27,043 nucleotides of DNA from Spirochaetales bacterium. GTDB taxonomy: Bacteria; Spirochaetota; Spirochaetia; Sphaerochaetales; Sphaerochaetaceae. How positions within the stretch are numbered: the stretch's first letter is position 1; each line of letters starts with the position of its first letter. Below the pieces are notes generated by a model. It was not told where the DNA came from and ran no database searches. It saw only the letters and a program-made list of their open reading frames with translations. Shown piece after piece: positions 8,263-16,307 of the stretch. Made by a program: the position numbers and the translations under genes. The stretch is taken from positions 1 to 27,043 of the forward strand of contig JALFYG010000278.1 of the NCBI GenBank assembly GCA_022784805.1, read 5' to 3'.

Positions 8263-8556
8263 ATGAAAGGTTTGGGAATGGAAGAGTTATATGAGCTAAT
8301 CTCATATTTCCATGAAGCAGAATTTGAATATAAAGGCACTACTTATATGTTACAACCAGAGTTTGATGAGAATGATATTTATCTGGTAATTTGGGATTGC
8401 ACTCCAAATGCTGCAAAATGTATAGCCAAACATAAGGTTACCGATAAATCCGCCATTCCATTCTCAGTAATAGATTCCGTTCTTTCTGAAAAGTGTTTTG
8501 ATGGCAAATCCTTCATGGAGATTGAAGCGGATATCTTGGTAACCACTGTTTATTAG
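8263..8556 (+). CDS. Small hypothetical protein, 97 aa
   Basis: I do not recognise a named family. It is a small acidic soluble protein with an aromatic beta-rich first half (FEYKGTTYMLQPE, IYLVIWDCTP) and a more conserved-looking tail, KCFDGKSFMEIEADILV. No signal peptide or membrane segment. GGAG at 8253-8256 lies 6 nt before the ATG at 8263, better than the internal ATG at 8278. It faces away from the AAA/DUF4143 gene across about 200 bp that holds the 23-bp repeats, so the two could share control, but nothing else ties them together. No clear terminator follows. Confidence 0.7.
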   Translation: MKGLGMEELYELISYFHEAEFEYKGTTYMLQPEFDENDIYLVIWDCTPNAAKCIAKHKVTDKSAIPFSVIDSVLSEKCFDGKSFMEIEADILVTTVY

Positions 8557-8855
8557 CACCTTCGGAAATGATCATGTTCCATTAAAATACCTATCAATTT
8601 CTAACGAGAGTAAACCTTACTTAAATAAGTGAAAGAAGCATATTATCAAGATGAAACATAACTCTATTTCTTTACTACGACAGTTTATTCTTCAATATCT
8701 TTTCATATATTTTGACTAGAAAACAGACTTATATTCATATATACAAAAACATTGAAAGATAATTTTCATTTAAGAAAACGACATTATAAGCATCATTCCA
8801 TTATTTTTATCTACCTTATCTTTGTTACTTATGCGATAAATATTTCTTTTCATTG
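8557..8855. other. AT-rich intergenic stretch
   Basis: About 300 bp without a convincing gene, hairpin terminator or RNA gene. It is strongly AT-rich with many short T and A runs. One copy of AAAACGACATTATAA near 8776 loosely resembles the CGAAA elements that follow. It may serve as an upstream control region for the tct operon. Confidence 0.4.
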
Positions 8856-8928
8856 TTGAAAACGAAAGTAATATGTTTTTGAATACGAAAAATAATTAAC
8901 AGAAAATTTTCTTGAACGAAAGCTAATA
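8856..8928 (+). repeat. Three TTGAA-CGAAA direct repeats upstream of tctC
   Basis: TTGAA, 0-2 bases, CGAAA occurs at 8856, 8879 and 8912, spaced 23 and 33 bp. The first two match over 11 of their first 12 bases. The third overlaps the predicted -35 box. Candidate binding sites for a regulator of carboxylate uptake. Confidence 0.45.
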
Positions 8929-8937
8929 CGGTATTAT
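8909..8937 (+). promoter_or_regulatory. Predicted promoter of the tct operon
   Basis: TTCTTG (8909-8914), 17-bp spacer, TATTAT (8932-8937). The transcript would have a leader of about 50 nt that contains the inverted repeat AATGAC/GTCATT (8957-8962 and 8970-8975) just before the GGAGG ribosome site at 8987-8991. Confidence 0.5.
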
Positions 8938-8995
8938 CATGGAGTAAATCATAAGCAATGACAATCATAGTCATTCATTCACAATTGGAGGAAAA

Positions 8996-9994
8996 ATGAA
9001 AAAACTTATTGTTTGTGCACTCGTGGCACTCCTCGCATTCGGCTCTTTGTTTGCTCAGGGCCTTCAGGAAGAAACAGTTTCTTTCCCTGATCCGGAAAAG
9101 ACTATTACAATCGTCTGCCCACAGGGTGCAGGTGGTGGAACAGATACACAGACCAGACAGCTTGCAGAAGCTATGAAGGCTGTTTCTGGTTTTGACAATA
9201 TCATTGTCGAAAACATCACAGGTGGTTCTACAGGTATCGGAACAAACGCTGTCATCGATTCTGAGCCAGATGGCTACACTCTCCTTATGTATGGAACATA
9301 TGTAATCTGCGGAACAATGACAGGTTATACAGATGGTTTCGAGAAGATGGACATGGTCGCAGGTTTGGACCTTGAGCCATTCATGATCGCTGTAAGAAGA
9401 GACAGCAACTTCAAGTCTCTCAAGGACGTAATCGAGTATGCCAAGGCAAACCCAGGAAAGGTTACACTTGGTAACGCTGGTGCTACAGCTACAACTGGTG
9501 TTGTCGCTTATGGTCTCAACGTTGCATGTGACAACATCTTCAACGTTGTCAACTTCAACGGTGGCGCTGAGCTTATCCCAGCTGTTCTCGGTGGACACTG
9601 CGATGTCGGTATCTTCTCACAGTCTGAAGTCAAGGCTAACCTCGATAACCTTCTCCCTGTTGCATTCCTCGGCGATGGACACAGCGTAGTAGCAGAATTT
9701 ACAGAAGTACCTAACCTTGCAGAAGCAGGATACCCAGACCTCAACGTTCCTGGCGGATGTTTCAGAGGTATCACATGTGCTCAGGGCACACCAGACGATG
9801 TAAAGGCATGGCTTGCTGACACAATCGAGAAGGCATTCAACACAGATTCTTTCCAGACATGGCTCAAGAACAACGGTATCCTTCCTCAGTTCACAAAGCT
9901 TGATGAATTCGAGAAGTTCAATGCAGATCTCGTTGAGACAATGAAGCCTATCCTTAAGGCAACAGGACTTGCAAAGGGTAAATACGCTGAGTGA
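8996..9994 (+). CDS. tctC: Tripartite tricarboxylate transporter substrate-binding protein (TctC/Bug family)
   Basis: Periplasmic receptor that catches a small carboxylate and hands it to TctA/TctB. The 332-aa product has a clear Sec signal peptide (MKKLIVCALVALLAFGSLFA, cleavage before QG), with no lipobox cysteine. Family motifs: the strand-loop ITIVCPQGAGGGTDTQTRQLA near 37-57, the ligand-contacting GGSTGIGTNAV with EPDGYTLL, and GAGGA-like NFNGGAELIPAVLGGH in domain 2. Substrate is unknown: the Bug fold binds many di- and tricarboxylates. GGAGG lies 4 nt before the ATG. Codon use is strongly biased to C-ending and AAG codons, and a strong hairpin follows, both signs of high expression relative to the membrane subunits. 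Confidence 0.95.
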   Translation: MKKLIVCALVALLAFGSLFAQGLQEETVSFPDPEKTITIVCPQGAGGGTDTQTRQLAEAMKAVSGFDNIIVENITGGSTGIGTNAVIDSEPDGYTLLMYGTYVICGTMTGYTDGFEKMDMVAGLDLEPFMIAVRRDSNFKSLKDVIEYAKANPGKVTLGNAGATATTGVVAYGLNVACDNIFNVVNFNGGAELIPAVLGGHCDVGIFSQSEVKANLDNLLPVAFLGDGHSVVAEFTEVPNLAEAGYPDLNVPGGCFRGITCAQGTPDDVKAWLADTIEKAFNTDSFQTWLKNNGILPQFTKLDEFEKFNADLVETMKPILKATGLAKGKYAE

Positions 9995-10010
9995 TCTCGG
10001 CACAATTGAT

Positions 10011-10043
10011 GCCCCGGAATGCTTCAAACCGGGGCTTATTTTT
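10011..10043 (+). terminator. Intrinsic terminator/attenuator between tctC and tctB
   Basis: GCCCCGG (10011-10017) pairs perfectly with CCGGGGC (10029-10035), 11-nt loop, followed by TTATTTTT. As tctB and tctA follow without a good promoter of their own, partial read-through would give more binding protein than transporter. Confidence 0.88.
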
Positions 10044-10070
10044 GTTAATTGACAGGACGACAAGTATAAT

Positions 10071-10772
10071 ATGAAGTTAAAGGTAAAAACTCTTCCTTTG
10101 GTTATGACAATCCTTTCCGGACTGTACCTTATATACGTCATCTCCAGTGAAGACACTACACTGGTTGCTGACGCTGTAGGTGGTGATCCAGGCGGAAAGC
10201 TTATTCCATCCATTATCGCAGTATTCCTCTTCTTGGGTTTTCTTTATATCACAATAAAAGAACGACCAGACGGAAAGAAGATGGAGAAAGAGAGCTTGGT
10301 TCTCTTTGCTGTAACATTTGTCTTGGCACTTTTGTATGTGCTTTTGACAAAGACTATTGGATTTGTGATTCTCACAACCATCGTACTATACACTCTCGAA
10401 TACTTATATTCCACCATTGGAGAAAAGAGAAAGCCTCTGTCTGCCATCCTTGGTGGCGTAGGCACACTGGCAATAACAGCCATTGTCTATACTCTCATGA
10501 GACTTTTGACCAAGACTCTTGGAAGAATGGCAAGAGCTGGTTCCCTTCCTTCAGCTTTCACTTCCTCTACTCTCAATGCTGTAATATCCGTTGTATTTGT
10601 CCTCGTGTTTATTATCCTTCTCTACTTTACTCTTCATAAACTTTTGAAGAAGAAAGATCTTAAGAGAGTTGGAGACGCTGGTCTTATTACATTCTCCACA
10701 GTACTGTTGTTGTACGTGGTGTTCAAACAGTTCTTCCTGGTTGCCTTGGCACCTGGTCTATTGAATTTCTAG
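10071..10772 (+). CDS. tctB: Tripartite tricarboxylate transporter small membrane subunit TctB, extended
   Basis: Small membrane subunit of the TTT transporter, acting with TctA. The order tctC-tctB-tctA and the N-terminal pattern (helix, then GGDPGGKLIPSIIAVFLFLGFLYI) support the call. At 233 aa it is longer than the usual 140-190 aa and shows about six hydrophobic segments: roughly 8-25, 43-62, 78-112, 126-146, 169-190 and 205-228. An extra helical hairpin around 150-190, with a short polar stretch RMARAGSLPSAFTSSTLN, may be an insertion. The ribosome site is poor (AGGA, 13 nt upstream). Its stop overlaps the tctA ribosome site. Sequence identity in TctB families is low, so context carries much of the weight. 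Confidence 0.85.
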   Translation: MKLKVKTLPLVMTILSGLYLIYVISSEDTTLVADAVGGDPGGKLIPSIIAVFLFLGFLYITIKERPDGKKMEKESLVLFAVTFVLALLYVLLTKTIGFVILTTIVLYTLEYLYSTIGEKRKPLSAILGGVGTLAITAIVYTLMRLLTKTLGRMARAGSLPSAFTSSTLNAVISVVFVLVFIILLYFTLHKLLKKKDLKRVGDAGLITFSTVLLLYVVFKQFFLVALAPGLLNF

Positions 10773-10781
10773 GAGGCGCAT

Positions 10782-12305
10782 ATGGGTGATTTTCTTCAAG
10801 GACTATCAATGGTCTCCAATCTCTATACCGTCCTTTGGTGTGCCTTCGGTTCTGTCTTGGGCATAATCCTGGGAGCTCTTCCAGGCTTGACAGCAACAAT
10901 GGGAATTGCGCTTGTCATCCCTATTTCCTACCAGCTTGAGACAGCTACAGGTATAGGTCTTTTGCTTTCCGTTTACTGCGGTGCAGTATGTGGAGCATCA
11001 ATTCCTGCCATTTTGTTGGGTATCCCAGGAAACCCTAATGCCATTGCAACTGTCGATGACGGACAGAAGATGACAAAGAAAGGCCTAGCAGGACAAGCTT
11101 TGGGCGGCGCAGTCATAGCCTCAATGATCGGAGGAATCGGATCCGAGATATTCCTTATATTCTTCTCCCCTCTCATTGCAAAGATGACACTTGCCTTCGG
11201 CCCCGCTGAAAAGTGTACCTTGGCTCTTGTCGGCATCGTAATTATTGCTGCAGTTTCAGGAAAAGACCTCTTGAAGGGTCTCTTAATGGGGGCCATCGGC
11301 TTTGTATTTGCATTCATTGGCCCAGACCCTATGAGTGGAGCGGTAAGAATCCCATTTGCTTCCCTTTTGAGAAAGACTCCCATTGCAAATGGCTTTGACC
11401 TTACTTCCACTCTCATTGGTCTCTATGGTGTAAGCCAAGTATTCTTTGAAATAGATAACTTAAGGAAACAACAGAAAGCCGAAGTCTGCGAGAACATCGG
11501 AAAGGTATTCCCACCATTTAAGAAAGTGGTGTCTATGTGGAAGATAATCCTATCCAGTCTCGGAATCGGAACCGTCATCGGAGCCATCCCAGGTACCGGC
11601 GCATCCATTGCCGTATTTATGAGTAGAAATGCCGCTGAATCTATTTGCGAGCACTCCAAAGGTAAACTCGATAAGCCAGGAACAGGATGCTTGGAAGGTG
11701 TATTTGCACCTGAAGTTGCAAATAACGCCTGCACCGGCGGTGCCCTTATTCCAGCTCTTTCTTTGGGTATTCCTGGAGACAGCGCTACTGCAGTATTGAT
11801 TGGAGCCTTGATGATCAATGGTGTTACACCTGGCTTTGCACTCTTCAGCCAGAATATGCCTCTTGTCTACTCTCTCTTCTGCACTCTCCTTATTGCTAAC
11901 GTATTCATGGGAGTATTCCAGCTGGCTGGTGTAAGAGTTTATCCAAAGATTCTGAAGATCAGTCAGAGAGTATTGATGCCTGTAGTCTTGATCCTCTCAT
12001 TCATCGGTTCCTATGCAATTGCTGGAACAAGTATCTCAAAGGGTATCTTCAACCTTGGAACAGCTCTCTTCATGGGTTTCTTCGGCTACATCATGAAGAA
12101 GAATGATTATCCGATTGCACCTGTAGTACTTGGTCTCATTCTTGGTGGAATGTTTGAAGAGCAATTCAGAAGAGCAGTCAAGCTTGGAGCTGGAACACTA
12201 TCAAGGTTCTACACTTCTCCTATTTGCTGGATTTTCATCCTCCTTGCTGTTTTGATCATCGTTTCTACAGCTCTCAGAAGAAGAAAGGAAAGAAAGAATG
12301 GCTGA
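10782..12305 (+). CDS. tctA: Tripartite tricarboxylate transporter large membrane subunit TctA
   Basis: Main translocation subunit, 507 aa with about 11-12 membrane segments, which is the usual length. Signature regions: GSVLGIILGALPGLTATMGIALVIP (about residues 23-47), SIPAILLGIPGNPNAIATVDDG with the PGxPxxxAT-type loop, and its second-half counterpart GTVIGAIPGTGASIAVFMSRNAAE followed by PALSLGIPGDSATAVLIGALMINGVTPG. The pseudo-repeat of the two GxPG loops is the expected binding site. It ends in a basic tail RRRKERKNG. AGGAGG (10771-10776) overlaps the tctB stop. The last 8 bases overlap the next gene, so the hydrolase belongs to the same transcript. Confidence 0.96.
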   Translation: MGDFLQGLSMVSNLYTVLWCAFGSVLGIILGALPGLTATMGIALVIPISYQLETATGIGLLLSVYCGAVCGASIPAILLGIPGNPNAIATVDDGQKMTKKGLAGQALGGAVIASMIGGIGSEIFLIFFSPLIAKMTLAFGPAEKCTLALVGIVIIAAVSGKDLLKGLLMGAIGFVFAFIGPDPMSGAVRIPFASLLRKTPIANGFDLTSTLIGLYGVSQVFFEIDNLRKQQKAEVCENIGKVFPPFKKVVSMWKIILSSLGIGTVIGAIPGTGASIAVFMSRNAAESICEHSKGKLDKPGTGCLEGVFAPEVANNACTGGALIPALSLGIPGDSATAVLIGALMINGVTPGFALFSQNMPLVYSLFCTLLIANVFMGVFQLAGVRVYPKILKISQRVLMPVVLILSFIGSYAIAGTSISKGIFNLGTALFMGFFGYIMKKNDYPIAPVVLGLILGGMFEEQFRRAVKLGAGTLSRFYTSPICWIFILLAVLIIVSTALRRRKERKNG

Positions 12306-13032
12306 TGTAGTGTTTCTTGGATGTAACGGCTCTCTTCAGGAGAGAGGAGGAGGTAACACTTCCCTCCTCTTCTCCTCAAAGGATTGCAGAATACTTGTGG
12401 ATGTATCATCAAACATACAGGAAGCCGTGGAAAGCGATATAGACGCAGTAGTCGTCACCCATGGCCACACAGACCATGTATATGGCGTTCCATCCCTGTT
12501 GCACCAGCTTTGGATCAGCGGAAGAAAGAGAGAACTCATTATCTACGCGCCTTCTGCTGTCATTCCTCTAATCGATACACTTATCAACGCATTTGGATTA
12601 AGGGAAAAGAAGAACTTCTTTCCTCTAGTTCTAAAAGAAGCAGAAGACTTTAGAATCGGAGAGACAGAGGTATCATTTTTCAAGACTGACCACACTGATG
12701 CATCAATAGGCTTGTTGTTTAAAGATGACAAGGGAAAGATTCTCTACACATCCGACACTAGGCCCATCGAGAGAATTGACGAGAGTTGGATGTATTCATA
12801 TATTCTTATCCATGAGTCTTCTGGTGTTTATCTCGATGAAGAGACTCTTATAAAGAAAGGACACTCTTCCTCCAGAGATGCAGCTAACTTGGCTCAACTA
12901 GTGAGGACACAGAAATTAATACTCTGTCATCTTCCAAAGGGAGACAAGGAAGAGCTACTCGAGGAAGCTAAGACTGTGTTCTATGACACAATAATCCCTG
13001 AACCTTTTGTGAAATACAGCACAAGCTTTTAG
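12298..13032 (+). CDS. Metallo-beta-lactamase-fold hydrolase (RNase Z-like) ending the tct operon
   Basis: A 244-aa cytosolic metallo-hydrolase. Metal ligands: HGHTDH (H55, H57, D59, H60), H132 in KTDH, D153 in TSDTRP and H211 in ILCHLP. The SDTRP, IHESSG and KGHSSSRDAANLA blocks match the arrangement in RNase Z-type proteins, though the C-terminal part is shorter than usual and the exosite arm is missing, so a small-molecule phosphodiesterase or ester/lactone hydrolase is equally possible. It overlaps tctA by 8 bases (ATGGCTGA), so translation is coupled. This link suggests it processes the imported compound or a related signal, but the substrate is not shown. A strong terminator follows, closing the operon. 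Confidence 0.88.
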   Translation: MADVVFLGCNGSLQERGGGNTSLLFSSKDCRILVDVSSNIQEAVESDIDAVVVTHGHTDHVYGVPSLLHQLWISGRKRELIIYAPSAVIPLIDTLINAFGLREKKNFFPLVLKEAEDFRIGETEVSFFKTDHTDASIGLLFKDDKGKILYTSDTRPIERIDESWMYSYILIHESSGVYLDEETLIKKGHSSSRDAANLAQLVRTQKLILCHLPKGDKEELLEEAKTVFYDTIIPEPFVKYSTSF

Positions 13033-13054
13033 GTTACATTAAAAAAGAGCTATC

Positions 13055-13086
13055 AGAGGGTGGACAATGTTCCACCCTCTCATTTT
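13055..13086 (+). terminator. Intrinsic terminator of the tct operon
   Basis: AGAGGGTGGA (13055-13064) and TCCACCCTCT (13071-13080) form a perfect 10-bp stem with a 6-nt loop, followed by CATTTTAATT. Confidence 0.9.
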
Positions 13087-13218
13087 AATTGAAAGACAGA
13101 TCAAAGCATTAAGAAACTTTTACAATTTCTAAGGTTTTGTTAAAAAAAGCAAAATTCTCTAACTTTGATTTTAAAAGTATTAATCTATATTTAATTATCT
13201 ATAAATTAGGAGCTAATT

Positions 13219-14010
13219 ATGTCATTAAGAGAAAAGTATGGCGAATGGGGAATCATCCTCGGAGCAACAGAAGGTGTTGGAAAGGCATTTGCAGAGAAGA
13301 TTGCATCTGAAGGAATGAGTGTAGTCCTCGTTGGAAGAAGAGAAGAGATGCTCAAAGAGCTTGGTGCTTCTATCAAGGAAAAGTATGGCGTCGATTACAA
13401 GGTAATCAGAGCAGACTTTGCTGACAGCAGCTGCACAGAGAAGATCTTCAATGAAACAGAAGGCCTCGACATGGGCTTCATGAGCTATGTAGCTTGCTTC
13501 CATACATTCGGTAAGCTTCAGGACACTCCATGGGAGAAGCACGAAGCAATGATTAACGTAAACGTCCTTACATTCCTCAAGTGTTTTTATCACTACATGG
13601 GAATCTTCGCTAAGCAGGACAGAGGTGCTGTCATCAACGTCTCTTCTCTTACTGGCATCAGCAGCTCTCCATATAACGCACAGTATGGTGCAGGAAAGGC
13701 ATATATCATGAAGCTGACAGAAGCTGTTGCAGGCGAATGTGAGAAGACAAATGTCGACGTTGAAGTCATCACACTTGGTACAACTATCACACCTAGCCTC
13801 TTGAGTAACCTCCCTGGCGGACCAGCTGGTGAAGCAGTAATGAAGGCAGCCATGACTCCAGAAGCTGTTGTCGAAGAAGCTTTCGAGAACCTTGGAAAGA
13901 ATCTCTCTGTCATCGCTGGCGAGCACAACAAAGCTAACGTCCATAACTGGAAGGCTAATAAGACAGCTGATGATTATATCCGCTACATGGGTTCTTTCTA
14001 CGAGAGATAA
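13219..14010 (+). CDS. Short-chain dehydrogenase/reductase
   Basis: NAD(P)-dependent oxidoreductase of the classical SDR type, 263 aa. Seen: cofactor loop GATEGVG (15-21), with VGRREE after strand 2 favouring NADP; N115 in MINVNV; catalytic S142/S143 in NVSSLTG, Y156 and K160 (YGAGK). The expected NNAG turn is replaced by SYVACF, an unusual feature. The substrate is unknown. AGGAG (13208-13212) lies 6 nt before the ATG. The upstream 150 bp is very AT-rich; TTGATT (13165-13170) and TATATT (13186-13191) are poorly spaced promoter candidates. Codon use (AAC, AAG, CTC, GAC) resembles tctC rather than the other neighbours, so it is probably well expressed. A terminator follows directly. Confidence 0.9.
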   Translation: MSLREKYGEWGIILGATEGVGKAFAEKIASEGMSVVLVGRREEMLKELGASIKEKYGVDYKVIRADFADSSCTEKIFNETEGLDMGFMSYVACFHTFGKLQDTPWEKHEAMINVNVLTFLKCFYHYMGIFAKQDRGAVINVSSLTGISSSPYNAQYGAGKAYIMKLTEAVAGECEKTNVDVEVITLGTTITPSLLSNLPGGPAGEAVMKAAMTPEAVVEEAFENLGKNLSVIAGEHNKANVHNWKANKTADDYIRYMGSFYER

Positions 14011-14030
14011 TAGATATCCATCTCACTACT

Positions 14031-14062
14031 CTCCTCTCCTTTTTGGGGAGGAGATTTATTTT
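14031..14062 (+). terminator. Intrinsic terminator after the SDR gene
   Basis: CTCCTCTCC (14031-14039) pairs with GGGGAGGAG (14045-14053) with one wobble, 5-nt T loop, followed by ATTTATTTT. It lies between two convergent SDR genes. Confidence 0.88.
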
Positions 14063-14075
14063 GCCTTGTTCTCTT

Positions 14076-14900
14076 TTATTTCCTATCCAGGTTATACATC
14101 TCTCTCAGGATGAAAAGTGTCAGACGGTCAGGGAAGAACCTAAGAAGGAACATAAGAAGTTTATAGACAAAGCCTACAGCCTTCCTATATGGAGGGTTCT
14201 TTTTTGAGGCCAGACTGTAGATGACAGAAGCTGCCTCTATGGGCTTTCCTCCTTCCCTCTCATCCCTTTCTATCTCTTTTATGGCCCTGTCATAGAGAGA
14301 AGAATATGGTGATGATTCAGATATAGCCTTCTTTCTATTGGAAGTGAAGCCTGTAGAAAGATCTCCTGGCTCAACTACACTTACCCTCACTCCAAATTCC
14401 TTCACTTCATTTCTCAGTGCTCCCATATATGCCTCCAAGGCATATTTACAGGCACTGTAGTGACCTTGGAAAGGAAGAGGAACGCGGGCTGCGATGGAAG
14501 TGACGGCGACAACTAAGGATCTCTCGTGCTTACGAAGTATCGGGAGAGCAAGAGAGTTAAGAAGTAAGACTCCATAGTAATCCGTCTCTTCCTGGGCTCT
14601 CACCATATCTATGTCACTGTCTTCCGCTGATCCTGCAATACCAAAGCCAGCAGAGTGAATGAGAATGGAGAAGTCACCGATTCGACCAAGAGCTGACTTT
14701 ATGCTCTCTTTGTCAGTGACATCCATCCTTAGGTATGTGATGCTACCCTCCCCATACTCTTCTTTTCTTTCTTCGATGCTTCTGGAGACTCCATAGACTG
14801 TGTATCCATTCTGAGCAAATAGACGTGCAGTTTCATACCCGATGCCGCTGGAGGCTCCTGTAATAAGGACATTCTTTCCATATAAGAATTCTTTCTTCAT
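14076..14900 (-). CDS. Short-chain dehydrogenase/reductase, second and unrelated to its neighbour
   Basis: Classical SDR, 274 aa. Seen: TGASSGIG (14-21), YGVSRS after strand 2 (NADP-type), MDVTD (59-63), HSAG in place of NNAG (82-85), S135 in AVTSIAA, and Y148/K152 in YSACK. The tail after about 240 is hydrophobic and basic (VYKLLMFLLRFFPDRLTLFIL), which may hold it at the membrane. This outline fits acyl- or lipid-acting SDRs, but the substrate is not determined. It is not a close copy of the neighbouring SDR: motifs and C-termini differ. No Shine-Dalgarno is seen; TATCCT (plus 14907-14912) ends 6 nt before the ATG, so a leaderless transcript is likely. Divergent from the MATE gene. Confidence 0.9.
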   Translation of the reverse strand: MKKEFLYGKNVLITGASSGIGYETARLFAQNGYTVYGVSRSIEERKEEYGEGSITYLRMDVTDKESIKSALGRIGDFSILIHSAGFGIAGSAEDSDIDMVRAQEETDYYGVLLLNSLALPILRKHERSLVVAVTSIAARVPLPFQGHYSACKYALEAYMGALRNEVKEFGVRVSVVEPGDLSTGFTSNRKKAISESSPYSSLYDRAIKEIERDEREGGKPIEAASVIYSLASKKNPPYRKAVGFVYKLLMFLLRFFPDRLTLFILREMYNLDRK

Positions 14901-14906
14901 GCGATT

Positions 14907-14912
14907 AGGATA
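14907..14912 (-). promoter_or_regulatory. -10 box for a leaderless SDR transcript
   Basis: Minus-strand TATCCT, then AATCGC, then ATG. No ribosome-binding sequence and no clear -35. Confidence 0.45.
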
Positions 14913-14963
14913 CTACTTCCATGGAGGAAAAACATCTTTTTAAAATTAGCACGAATTCAGAAG

Positions 14964-14989
14964 TATTGATTTTTATTCATCAATATCAT
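14964..14989 (+). promoter_or_regulatory. Operator-like inverted repeat overlapping the MATE -10 box
   Basis: TATTGAT (14964-14970) and ATCAATA (14979-14985) are perfect inverted arms 8 bp apart. The right arm runs into TATCAT (14984-14989), which ends 6 nt before the ATG at 14996. A bound protein would directly cover the promoter; the AraC/GyrI regulator downstream is the obvious candidate. Confidence 0.5.
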
Positions 14990-14995
14990 CGGGGT

Positions 14996-16303
14996 ATGAT
15001 GAAAAGAAATGAAAAGATAAAAACACTACTCTCCTACTCAATACCAAGCATCATTGCGATGCTTCTTTCAACCACACTCACCCTTACAGACGGTTACTTT
15101 GTAGGTAACTATGTAGGTGAAAGCGCCCTAGCCTCCATTAACCTGGGTCTCCCGATTCTCTACCTTTACCTGGGCTTAGGCCTCTGCATAGGTGTAGGAG
15201 GCTCTGTAATTACAGGTCACCTGATTGGCAAGGAAGACAGAAACAAGGCTTCCGAGGTGTTCAGCCAAAGCATAGTCACTGCCTTCACTATCAGCGTCAT
15301 GACATCAATCTTGGTATTTTTGTTATTCAATCCAATCTTGAAACTATTGAGAGCTGAGGGAGAGCTTGCCCTCCACTTCAAGGCATATTACACAATAATG
15401 CTCTTCTCCTACCCGCTCTTAGTGATCACAACAATATTCGGGATGTTTATCCGCACTGACGGTAAGCCAGAGGTATTCATGGGAGTGTCACTGGTGGAGT
15501 GCGCGATGAACTTTGTGTTGGATTACATCTTTCTCAAGAAAATGAATATGGGAGTAAGGGGAAGCGCTTACGCCACCCTCATAGTTAAGGCTATAAGTAC
15601 GCTGATCTGTGTCCTCTACTTTCTGTTCTCTTCAAAGAACATCAAGTTCAAAGGCTTCTCCTTTGACAAGGCTATATTCAAGACATCAATGCTTAATGGG
15701 TCCTCGGAGTTTATCGGGGAAATAGCAGGAGCCCTGTCTATGGCATCCTTTAACTATGTATTGATGAAGTATGTGGGAGAAGAAGGAGTCGCAGCCTTCA
15801 CTATCCTCGGCTTCTCTGTCTATGCATATAACATGGTGACCATAGGCTTTGGCCAGGGCCTCTCCCCTATAGTTGCCGTTCTATGGGGAAAGAACGAGAG
15901 AGGAGAAGCAAGGGATATGAGAGATATTGCATCTAGAAATCTCTTTGTTCTTGGAACAATCACGGCTCTTATCTTCTTCTTTTTCGGAAAGAACTATGCC
16001 CACTTCTTCGGAGCAGGAGAAGAGTGCGCCCTCACCGTTGCCAGAGGTTTTAAGATTTATTCCTTGACTTTCGTATTTATGGGATATGATGTAATAGCAT
16101 CAATGTACTTTACGTCCATTGGTGACGCCCTGACTTCTGCCATTGTCTCAACTCTGAGGGGTTTGGTGCTGCTCTTATTCTTTACATTCCTCTTCTCATA
16201 CTTATGGGGAATGGATGGAATATGGGGAGTCGCTCCCACAACAGAAGTTCTGACTGTGATCGTTGCATTCCTCTTTGCAAGGAAAGAGAAGAGAAAAGGA
16301 TGA
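14996..16303 (+). CDS. MATE-family multidrug/Na+ (or H+) antiporter
   Basis: Inner-membrane efflux pump, 435 aa with twelve predicted helices in two similar halves. Family features: SYSIPSIIAMLLSTTLTLTDGYFVGNYVGESALASINL in helix 1-2, GVGGSVITGHLIGKEDRNKASEVFSQ in the first half, and GFGQGLSPIVAVLWGKNERGEARDM in the second. The substrate is unknown. A longer reading from 14921 adds 25 residues (MEEKHLFKIS...) that do not fit the family, so I start at 14996, where TATCAT lies 6 nt upstream; 14999 is a second adjacent ATG. The AraC/GyrI regulator follows within 4 bases, typical for a drug-induced pump with its own sensor. Confidence 0.92.
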   Translation: MMKRNEKIKTLLSYSIPSIIAMLLSTTLTLTDGYFVGNYVGESALASINLGLPILYLYLGLGLCIGVGGSVITGHLIGKEDRNKASEVFSQSIVTAFTISVMTSILVFLLFNPILKLLRAEGELALHFKAYYTIMLFSYPLLVITTIFGMFIRTDGKPEVFMGVSLVECAMNFVLDYIFLKKMNMGVRGSAYATLIVKAISTLICVLYFLFSSKNIKFKGFSFDKAIFKTSMLNGSSEFIGEIAGALSMASFNYVLMKYVGEEGVAAFTILGFSVYAYNMVTIGFGQGLSPIVAVLWGKNERGEARDMRDIASRNLFVLGTITALIFFFFGKNYAHFFGAGEECALTVARGFKIYSLTFVFMGYDVIASMYFTSIGDALTSAIVSTLRGLVLLLFFTFLFSYLWGMDGIWGVAPTTEVLTVIVAFLFARKEKRKG

Positions 16304-16307
16304 TACT

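Noticed and set aside
10049..10070. TTGACA and TATAAT just before tctB, both perfect consensus hexamers
   Set aside because: Only 10 bp separate them, far short of the 16-18 bp needed, and the -10 touches the ATG. More likely chance in an AT-rich gap.
13225..13944. Long minus-strand open frame opposite the first SDR gene
   Set aside because: A shadow of the SDR: cysteine/serine-rich low-complexity product, no ribosome site, and the plus-strand frame has all SDR motifs. The same applies to minus-strand frames opposite tctC (8975-9598 and 9617-10213).
14921..14995. N-terminal extension of the MATE protein
   Set aside because: The 25 extra residues do not fit MATE N-termini, include the operator-like repeat and the -10 box, and have no ribosome site.
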